This document shows, piece after piece, positions 55,927 through 64,000 of a DNA stretch of 64,000 nt. The notes beneath the pieces were generated by a model. It saw only the letters and a list, made by a program, of their open reading frames with translations, searched no databases and was not told where the DNA came from. Made by a program: the position numbers and the translations under genes. Source of the stretch: Chimonanthus salicifolius (lineage: Eukaryota > Streptophyta > Magnoliopsida > Laurales > Calycanthaceae); NCBI GenBank assembly GCA_013350335.1, contig CM023539.1:14074302-14138301 (forward strand), read 5' to 3'. Position 1 is the first letter of the stretch. Every line of letters starts with the position of its first letter.

Positions 55927-57224
55927 ATCTCCATCTTTGTCAATTTCTTGACAAAACCTAGAAGCTGACCCAATTTACAAGCCCAACCTTATTACATCAC
56001 ATTTGAATACAAAATATTACATCAATTACATGTATATATTTCAAATGAAAAACAAGACTATGATCCTCACATATTATTGTTCAGTTTGCTTTAAATCATG
56101 TTTTCCTATCCAAGTACATAAGCAAGCAACACTAGAAAATCATTAGTGGGTTAGTCCAAAATATAAACATACATCCATGGACTAAACTAGATTTGTATTC
56201 ATACTCCCCTATACACCATGATTTCCTAGAGACCACACTGTCCATAGTTATCAGTGTTGAGAAGATTTTCTCCCCCAACCTTCTTTAGTTTGATCTCCCA
56301 ACTCTAAGCATAGACATTCTCACCATGGCCATTGGCTTTTTTATATTCCTCTCCTTTATGGTTCTCTTTTTAGATGCCCAAGCACTTCGGCTTCACCAAT
56401 TACTCCCCATATTTGGTTTTGATGTCTTATAGCTTCTACTAATTTCTCCCCCATTTTGCTATACAATTGACAAATGTTTAGTAGGTAAAAATTAAGTTTA
56501 AGCCCTCCCCTATGGTTCTTCTATTTAGTGCTTCTGTGAGTTCTCTTCCAACTCATATAATCTCTTCATTGATCAATGCATGTTTTTCCCGCCTTCAAGC
56601 ATTGATCTCCCCCACAGTACCATGCAAATTGCCATTGCATTACTGTTTTTTTTTTTATTCTTCTTTCCTTCAAGAGCTGTGTTGTTTTAAAGGTGTTCTC
56701 CAAATGGGGTCAACTACCTTACCTAGTTTTCCTTTTTAGAGTCTTATCCCCCATTCTCCTTGCTATCCTTTCTAGCTTCTTTTTTGACTCATCTCTCCCA
56801 TAACTTAGCTGCCTCTAAGTTTATTTTTCTCCAAGCTTTCTTTCAAGTCTGCATCCTCCTTCTTCCTCATACTGTCATGACTAGTGACAGCTGTTAATCA
56901 ACACATATTTTGTGCTCTCCCATACTCCAATGATGTGTGCAGCATCACAGCCCGATCCCTATCTCCTTAACATGACAATACAAAACCAACTCATTCAAAT
57001 CTGCATGTTAGTCTATTTAACAAAAATCATGTTAACCATAGACAAAAGATAGAAGGCTATTAAACACAGTAATACACACATCACACTAAAACAAACTATA
57101 TCATTTTATTGATGAACAAAAATGTGCATTGAGTGCATATGGTTTAAGAAGGGGGCATCATGGATGCTTAGACAAAATACCAAAACGTATAGTTTTCAAG
57201 ACAGAGACAACATGAAAAAGTATC
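55927..57224 (-). other. COP-2 3' non-coding region
   Basis: About 1.3 kb between the second ORF and the 3' LTR. On the minus strand it ends GACAAAGATGGAGAT before the LTR, the copia-type polypurine tract. Several GGGAGA-type purine runs occur (for example complements of TCTCCCCC near 56264 and 56440). No coding sequence is recognised. Confidence 0.6.
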
Positions 57225-57778
57225 CTAAGTAAAGCCATCCTGAGGAGGTGCTGGAGAAGGGGCTCGAGAATCTGGAACTGAGCTATCAGATCTGGAGATA
57301 GCAACGACTAGTTCCTGGATAGACAACTTGATGTCATCTAGACTTGTTTCAAGATAGTCTATTCTCCTTTCAAGTCTGAAGACCCTTCTGCCCAGATTGA
57401 CATTCTCTTGAGAGGGATATTGGTATTCTTCTTCTTCCTCAGTGTCTCTCCAAAATTCCTCGAAACGATGACTTTCTTCCTCACTGCTGTCATCAGGGAT
57501 AACGACATGGTCTTCGTTACTAGTTCTAAGAACATTCTCCTCTTCTGCTTATTCTCTCATTTCTTCATGTCGTTCTTCGACGAAGATGACATCTTTGTCA
57601 ATGATGGGTTCTTCTTCAACCTCTGGTCAGGTTTCCTAACTAGACACAGAATTTCCAAAGCTAGGGCCAGGGCAACACAAAGAAGCTGATCTTTTGGTCT
57701 TTTTTTATGCCACTAACTGGTTTCACCTCGTTCTACAGAGGGCTTAGGACGTGTCTGGGCTGCCATCTTTCTAGGCAT
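57225..57778 (-). pseudogene. Unrecognised acidic, coiled-coil ORF of COP-2, disrupted
   Basis: From ATG at 57778 (MPRKMAAQTRPKPSVERG, basic) the minus strand gives, across frame changes, a Ser/Cys/Pro stretch, then a strongly acidic part (VEEEPIIDKDVIF, EEENVL, PDDSSEEESHRFEEF, DTEEEEEYQYP), a heptad-like helix (RVFRLERRIDYLETSLDDI, about 57340-57285), and a Ser/Pro-rich end with APSPAPPQDGFT before TAG at 57225-57227. Stops after the basic start and after HEEMRE, and at least one shift, break it. The ordered composition shows former coding. I cannot name it. It follows gag on the same strand where pol or an extra 3' ORF would be in a large copia element. Confidence 0.5.
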
Positions 57779-58572
57779 GGTTTTTCCAAGAGGAGATCCT
57801 CAAACAGTACCTTGGAGGTGGATGAGGTGATGACTGAGCCTAACCTGATTTAGGAGAATCACAAAAATCGTGATTTTCAGGATCTAGAGACGGGAGAAAC
57901 AAAAACGCTATGGTTTTGAGGCGAAAAATCAGTCCGAGAGGTCCTATTGATTGGTCTAGGGCATGGGAGGCGAAAGGGGGACCACCAGACCTTCACAGGA
58001 GAGTGGACGAATGAGTTGTCATTTTCGCAGAAAGGGTTCCTTTTAATTCAAACATTCTGTCTTATTGACATGTTGTTTCCATCGATAGGTCGAACCTTTC
58101 GATAAATTTTCCCCCTTTTCGACAATGCTCGATTTAGCACAGTACCAACATGTCTGTTACGCAGACTAGTCGACTATACCGAGAGGTTTAGATTGTGGAT
58201 CGATCATCCCTGATTTGTGCCACTTGATGAAATCCTATTCTAAGCATGACGTGCATAGATCTATTCTATTATGATAAAACATAGGTATGCCTAGCAAAAT
58301 TCATCAAATCATTAAAGCATGCACAAAATCAAAAATTTCATTCCAAAACACCTAAAATTAAAAATACTTTGAATATAATGTATTGCTTTCCAAGTAGAAT
58401 ATGCACTATAGCCAGGAAGAGTATATTCTAGACTTGTAGTTAGCCAAATTTTCTCTTCTCATGTCACAACACTTCTCTGCTATGTGAACTCACATGATCT
58501 TTCACGAGTCCAATTGTAGTGGTTGAAGATATGGAAGTGAATCTTAAACCAAAACAAAACATGAATGGTGGT
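57779..58572 (-). other. COP-2 spacer between gag and second ORF
   Basis: About 0.8 kb without recognisable coding on either strand. In a complete copia element protease, integrase and RT would be in this area; none of their motifs is visible. Confidence 0.55.
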
Positions 58573-60470
58573 CTATCTCCTAAGTACAAAGATTGTGGCA
58601 TTTAGTGTTGCATACACACCCCTATGATCGTACTTTTGATGACCAAATTTGGGATCCATCAACTCTTTTAAGAGATGATTCATCTGTCTCTTCAAAGAGT
58701 CTTGTCTTGTGTCCACCTTCCCTGGGTTTCTTTTAAGGTTAGGTGTTGGTGGATGTCTTTTAAGCATAGGTTTTACTTGATTGTGCCTTTTAGCTTGTGC
58801 TTTCCTTTCCAAGTATCTCTTCTAATGATAGCAATTTCTTTTGAATTGCCCCATCTTGTGACAGAAATAACACTTTCCCTTTGAAGGGTGAGAGATACTT
58901 ATTTTTCCAAACACTCTATGATTCATAGGTCCTTTGGTGGATGAGGCACCAAGACAAGACCTATCACCATATTGTTTACCCGAACCTAAGAGTTTTTTAA
59001 GTCTTTCATCTCCTTGGGTAAACCTATATTGGAATTTTTCTTTATGAATTTTTAATTCTTTAACTTCCAAAGATAGTTTTTTAACATCCTCTTTAAGAAG
59101 GTTATTATGATGCCACAAATTCTCGACATCCTTAAAATGAATTATTATCTCTTCCTGAAGGCTTTTATGACTCTCTTTTAGTTTTGAGTTTTCATTCTCA
59201 GAGAGTTCCAACTTGGAGATTAGGAGAGATTTTTCAATTTTTAAATCTTTCACATGATTTGCGAGGTTCAGGTTTTCATTTTTTAACCTTGTCTAATTTC
59301 TTTACCAACCTCTCACTTTCAAGGAATAGAGCACTGTAGGAGGCTTAAAGATTTTCATCACCTTCACTCTCATCATCCTCCGTTATAACTGTGGGATTTT
59401 CTTGATCACCAATGATCGAGGCTATGAGACCTTTTGATACTTCAATTTTTTTCTAAGTCTCTTCATCTGAATCACTCTCTGATTCAGATGTTTCCACATA
59501 GGTCACACCCACATTCATAGCCTTATTTATTTTATCTGAGGGACATTCATTCATGAAGTGTCCTCTCCCTCCAAATTATAACACATTTGTTCCTTGACAT
59601 CCTCTCTCTCTCTCCCTTTCCGTCTAATATCCTCTTGCCTTTTAGGGTATCTTTTACTTGATTCACCATTTCCCATTCTTCTCAAGTTGTTTCTTTTAAT
59701 AAAGTTTTTATAAACTTTTTGGCAAACATTGCCATTTCATTGCTTGAGAATTCATCTTCCGAAAAATCTTCTTTTACTTTTGTCTTATTTTGTTTTAAGG
59801 AAGATTTCAAGGCAATAGATTTGTCCTTTGGTTGTTCATAGGTTTTTAATGAACCAACAAAATCATCGATATTCATTAAGGACACATCTTTGTTATCCTC
59901 CATAGCCACAACCTTGGGCTTGAATATTTCTGCAAGATTCTGGACAATTTTGGTACATACCATGTCCTCAAGTATCCCTTCACCTAGAGCATACATTTGA
60001 TTCGCAACGTCGCTTATCTTGGAATAGAAATCTATGAAGACTTCATCCTCCCTCATTTTAAACTTATCAAATTGATTTTGGAGGATCTGAAGTTTGGGCC
60101 TCTTAACTATTGAGGTGCCTTCATGAGTTCTTTCAAGAACTTGCCATGTCTCATTTGTAGTTTTACAAGTCATAATCGCATGTACTCGCTATCAGATACT
60201 GCACAGTTAAGGGCATTCATGGCTTTGCCATCGGCTGTCTGAAGCAGCTTTTTCAACTGGGGTCGAAGAGGCAAAAGGTTTGGGTGTCATCAACACGGTT
60301 GTGGTGGATGCTATCATTTTCTCTTCCATGGATTCCTGCCATCTAGTCTTTACAATATCCTATACCGATGAATCTATGGAAACAAATAAGCTTCCCTTTT
60401 TGGCCTTCCATGAGGCATAGTCTGTTCCATCAAAGTAAGGAGGTTTGGATATTGCATAACTGTCTTCCAT
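58573..60470 (-). pseudogene. gag: COP-2 copia-type gag
   Basis: ATG at 60470 opens MEDSYAISKPPYFDGTDYASW, the usual start of copia gag. The UBN2-type core follows: ETWQVLERTHEGTSIVK (60146), QNQFDKFKMREDEVFIDFYSKISDVANQMYALG (60080-59985), KIVQNLAEIFKPKV. A charged coiled-coil (59253-58990, KLELSENENSKLKESHKSL) leads to a knuckle CYFCHKMGQFKRNC (about 58870-58830) in which the metal-binding His is Gln. A basic, Pro-containing tail runs to 58573. A stop near 60360, frameshifts near 60240, and a broken stretch at 59254-59681 disrupt it. It would form the particle. Confidence 0.82.
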
Positions 60471-60522
60471 GGTGTTCTAGCTTGGATCAACTCGGATGGT
60501 TAAATCCTTGTAAAGAGCACTA

Positions 60523-60535
60523 GGCTCTGATACCA
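60523..60535 (-). promoter_or_regulatory. COP-2 primer binding site
   Basis: Minus strand TGGTATCAGAGCC, a perfect initiator-Met tRNA site, two bases inside the LTR end (60538). Confidence 0.85.
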
Positions 60536-60537
60536 AT

Positions 60538-61164
60538 TGAAAGTCCCTTCCTTCAATGCTAGAAACACGATTGACCCTATAGGGGGAGCGGGTGAATAGA
60601 TCAATCCCAATTCGTTTGTCATTTTTCAAAATTCCTTGATTGATTAATTAAGTGCAACGGATATAGTAATCAAGTGTGTGTGTGTGTGTGTGTGTTCAAG
60701 CAATCAACACAAGAAATTATCTCTAACACCGCAAGCACAAGGACACAAGATATACAGTGGATCGGTTCGCCAACTTACATCCATTCTTAGGTCTAACTCA
60801 ACCTTGAGTTATCCCCAAATTCACTAAGTGGGGGCTTATACCTTCACAATTAGAGTAGGAATCCCACCTTACTCAATTGGCTGAGAATTCCACCCCCCAC
60901 ATGTGCCAGAGACGATGCTCTAGAGTTTTTTATAGTGGTTCTAGAGCCAAGCCTCTTTAATCCACTTTCGGAACGAAAGTTTTAGAAACAAAAATTGAAA
61001 ACAAGAAGCATTTTCCTTTGAAGCTCTCTCTCGAGGATGTGTACTTCTCGAAGATCCACCGAATGTGTGCCGACGCTTCTCTTTATAGCCGTTTTATAGC
61101 AATCACAATCTCAGGGAGACTAGGAAACTGATTTTACCAATATCTTTCCTAGTTGATATCTTTT
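60538..61164 (-). mobile_element. COP-2 5' LTR, truncated
   Basis: Matches 50170-50235 plus 54322-54880 of the 3' LTR and then stops matching near 61164, so its outer 1.1 kb is lost. A GT microsatellite is at 60673-60694. Confidence 0.8.
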
Positions 61165-61499
61165 TGTCAATTTTTTTGTTTGTCTCATTAATATGATAGA
61201 TAAGGCTTGCAGGAGATTTCATTTAAAAAGACTGATCGCACCTCCAATTTGAGGTGAACATACCTCATGATAAAAAAAATAAAGAAAAAGTTTAATCTAG
61301 CATCCTTCCCAACTCATGACTATTTGACTATTTTATATCAAAAGCTCCTAATTTTGCGGAAGAAACTTACAATCATGACCTTGTATTAGAAGTTTTTAAT
61401 ATTCTTTGCAACTATATTTTTTTATTGAAAATTTTCAAAATTCTCACATTGACATCTCATGTGTACGCCTAGCAATATCTAACTCAACTTGTAATAGCC
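61165..61499. other. Unassigned AT-rich stretch
   Basis: Between the broken COP-2 LTR and TEK-5. No gene, LTR match or clear repeat is recognised; it could be ATH-2 remainder or host DNA. Confidence 0.5.
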
Positions 61500-64000
61500 C
61501 GAATTTTCTAATTAATATATATTTGACATTTATTGATTTTAATTTGAATTTTAACATAATGGAATGACAAATGGACCAAATTTTGGGACAATGGCCCAAG
61601 GATAGCTCAATTGGGCCATGGATTGGATGAAATCCATTTAATGGGTCAATGAGGATTAAATCGGGTCAACGATGGTCAAGTGGGCCGATAGCCATGTGGG
61701 ACCCAATGGATCAAAATTGGTCCAAACTCTAAGGCAAAGGGGGAGAAAATAAATTGGTTGGGCCGTGGGCCCAATGGTGGGCCAATTATTTTAAAAAGGG
61801 TGAATTGGAATTAAACCCTCTAAGTTAGTAATAAAATGAAATTGCATGACCAAGTGGGGCCCACCTCCACCTCACCAAGTGAGGTGGCGTGTGGACCAAG
61901 GCAAAGGTGGGGCCAATCATCATGGTTGACTTGGTCAACCATGGATAAATTGAGAGGACTAAGGTGGATTAAGGTGAATTAATTTGATTAAAATTATTGT
62001 AAAATTATCTAAGTTAAAATTAATGGAATTAAAATGACATGGCCGAGAGGGGCCCACCCCCACCTCATCAAGTGAGGTGGCGGGTGGGGTAGGTATAGGT
62101 AGGGACCGTCCACCATGGTTGACTTGGTCAACCATGGGTGGATTTTCTTAGATAGATAAATGTTATGAAATTAAATTGGATAGAAATTAATTAACCTAAG
62201 TAAGGATTTAATTTAATTAATTAGGTTGGTCAATTAGGGTCAACATAGGACAAGTCAATGGTGGTTTCATCTCATTGAAACCACCTAAGAAAAACAAGAA
62301 AAATACCATGGACTTGGGTGGTGGTTTCATCTCAACCACCACCACTCCAAATATGGTGACCCATACCCAAATGAGTGGTCAAAGAGGGAAGACCCAAACC
62401 ACCCCTTTTCAAACACCAAAAACCATTGGCTTGGTGGTGGTTTGGTCTCAACCACCACCACCAAGGTCAAGGGAGCCCATACTTTGGTTGGTGGAGCCAT
62501 AATGGTGGAGTGTAGTTGGTCAACCAAAATGAGATGTGTTTGATCTCATTTCTCATCTCCTTTCCATCTCTCTCTCTCCCTCTCTCTCTTGCACTCTCAA
62601 AAAACGTCCTTGCACTAAGGAAAAGAGAACAAAGCTTAGAAGAAAAACTTAGAAAGAAAGAAGAAGAAAAGAGAAGGAAAAGATTAAGTCTTGGGCCACC
62701 CCAAGATCAAGATCCTTGAAGAATTTTCTCCCTCATTTCCATACTCTTTCCCTCTCAACCTAACCCTATCTTAGCCAATCCAAGCATGTCCCACCATTGA
62801 TCAATCTCATCTAGCCGATCAAACAAGGAGAGGAAGAAGAAAGGAGGCCAAAGAGGTTGACGGGAGCGACAAAGACCGGAGGAGTCGTCGGGCGGTAAGA
62901 TTTCTTTAAACAAGATTTTATTTTAGGAATATAAAATCCATTTCTTAGACTAAATGTGGCCAAAAACGTGGTGGGCCATGGATCTAAGATCCATCAAAAG
63001 ATAAGATAAGAAATGGATAAAAATGGAGGAATGGATTAAGAAATGGAAGAATGGAATTTCTAAATAGAATTTTTAAGTCTTTATTAAGCATAGGAAAATG
63101 GAAATTTTGATGGATTGGATGGACCTTAGGGTTCGGCCATGTAGCATGGCCGAACCCCATGGTAAATGGTGATGAATTTATTAAGATGTTAAGGTTTGAA
63201 AATGATGGAGAATGGTTAGGGTTTCAAGGGTTAAATGTAGGCAAATTTTTGGAAAAAGTTTTATGATGAAATCCATGGATGATGTTTTAGAATTTTTTTT
63301 GGAACTATGGTGATGGTTAATTATTTTTATAAGAATAGAAAGATGGAAAATGATGGAGAAAATGATAGTTGTAAATGGATTTCCAAAATGTATGACACAA
63401 GTTTTAAATGGACCAAATGAATGATATTAATGATTTTAAATGGAATTTTTAACAAGAAAAATCATGGACAAATATTCATAGAACTTTGGTCTTAAATGGC
63501 TCTAAGAAAGGTGGGCCAATGACCATGGGTTCGGCCATGGTGTATGGCCGAACCCTATGGTAATGGTTTGAGATTTTTAGGCATAGAAAATAACATGGAA
63601 GAATGGGAATTTGGATAGATGAGTAAGTATGGTGTGTGGTAATCTTTTTGATGGAAATGAAAATTTAGATGGATTATTTTGGGACAAAACTTAGTCTTTG
63701 AAAATGGTATCCATAAAGGTGAACCTTAGGGTAGTGATTAGTGGATTTAATAAATGGAAAATAATGTAGAGGAATACTAGATTTTAGTGGATTTATAAAA
63801 ATGATATGTGAGGTTTTAAATGGGATGAAAATGGGGACTTGAATGGATAATTTAAATTCATTGGAGATTGGATTAAAGGGAGTAAGATGGACCCAAGAAA
63901 ATGAAGATAGGGTACCATGGGTTCGGCCATGGTATATGGCCGAACCCATGATCCCTTTGTGGGCCACCTTGAGGGCCAAATGTGAAAGGACATATGGAGT
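61500..64000 (+). mobile_element. TEK-5, chromovirus-type LTR, left 2.5 kb
   Basis: Starts TGTAATAGCCCGAATTTTC, like the other TEK LTRs, and runs off the window. It carries a 193-bp tandem duplication (61867-62060 and following) in which each unit has a GTGAGGTGG palindrome followed by a facing W-box palindrome, an inverted repeat GGTGGTTTCA/TGAAACCACC (62260-62285), and hairpins at 63129-63157, 63527-63555 and 63919-63947. The palindrome order is the same as in TEK-1, so these two form a subfamily. Open frames within it look non-coding. Confidence 0.82.
61867..62137 (+). repeat. Duplicated palindrome pair in TEK-5 LTR
   Basis: Unit 1: CCACCTCAC/GTGAGGTGG with a 3-nt loop (61867-61887), then CATGGTTGAC/GTCAACCATG with loop TTG (61921-61943). 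Unit 2: 62060-62080 and 62113-62137, with arms of 9 and 11 bp. TTGAC and GTCAA in the second palindrome are facing W-box cores. TEK-1 has one such unit at 6036-5959 in the same order on the minus strand. Confidence 0.9.

Larger units (their letters stand above)
50170..61164 (-). mobile_element. COP-2, Ty1/copia-type element with gag but no pol
   Basis: Minus-strand order: 5' LTR (60538-about 61164, truncated), primer site (60523-60535), gag (60470-58573), a long region without pol, a second degraded ORF (57778-57225), polypurine tract (about 55928-55945) and 3' LTR (50170-50235 plus 54322-55926). The gag resembles those of large copia elements. No protease, integrase, RT or RNase H motif is found in 58572-55927, so it relied on other elements. 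TEK-4 interrupts its 3' LTR. Confidence 0.82.

Noticed and set aside
57408..57689. Plus-strand 93-codon open frame with Phe-rich start
   Set aside because: It is antisense to the acidic COP-2 ORF; runs of Glu codons read as Phe/Leu/Ser on the other strand.
55927..58572. copia pol (protease, integrase, RT)
   Set aside because: Looked for on the minus strand; none of the expected motifs could be found.
62275..62719. Two short plus-strand frames in TEK-5
   Set aside because: Built from ACC repeats and a purine-rich run inside an LTR; no domain, no counterpart in TEK-1.

Overview
This window is plant nuclear DNA. The evidence is a broken cell-wall proline-rich protein gene and plant-type Ty3/gypsy, Ty1/copia and TRIM retroelements that fill more than 90% of the sequence. 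There are no rRNA or tRNA genes and no intact host gene. The proline-rich protein resembles those of flowering plants, but the species cannot be fixed from the sequence. Element labels below are mine: TEK for chromovirus-like Ty3/gypsy with very long LTRs, ATH for Athila-like Ty3/gypsy, COP for Ty1/copia.

Layout. 1-6425 is the 5' end of a minus-strand element (TEK-1: LTR 3036-6425, primer site, decayed zinc-knuckle and integrase remnants). It sits inside the 5' LTR of a plus-strand chromovirus, TEK-2 (5' LTR remnant 6426-8087, gag, protease, RT, RNase H, integrase, chromodomain, 3' LTR 12959-16401). TEK-2 lies in the coding region of a hybrid proline-rich protein gene (minus strand, 16402-16958). 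About 1.4 kb of host-like flank follows. Then comes ATH-1 (18411-29718), which lacks reverse transcriptase. An older Athila-like element, ATH-2, is split among 29719-31291, 37811-38689 and 49350-50169. Its LTR holds a copia LTR (COP-1, 31292-37810, TSD AATAT) that suffered a 1.7-kb tandem duplication and then received a solo chromovirus LTR (TEK-3, 33177-36214, TSD TAGAT). Its internal region holds GYP-3 (38690-49349), a full Athila-like element containing a TRIM (43336-43974, TSD GACAC). Next comes a minus-strand gag-only copia element, COP-2 (50170-about 61164), with a solo LTR (TEK-4, 50236-54321) in its 3' LTR. The window ends in another chromovirus LTR (TEK-5, from 61500).

The genes do not act together; they are relics of successive insertions. 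Every coding region carries stops, frameshifts, deletions or lost catalytic residues, many explained by C-to-T or G-to-A changes.

The most striking unexplained signal is that the LTRs are studded with short dispersed palindromes, a different one for each family. TEK LTRs carry more than 20 copies of a 12-bp-stem hairpin (arm GGGTTCGGCCAT). TEK-3 carries an array built on TTTCAGTCGACTGAAA. COP LTRs carry CACCGA/TCGGTG hairpins. TEK-1 and TEK-5 add large palindromes made of facing W-box cores. I know of no description of such parallel hairpin arrays, and they are the main lead here.
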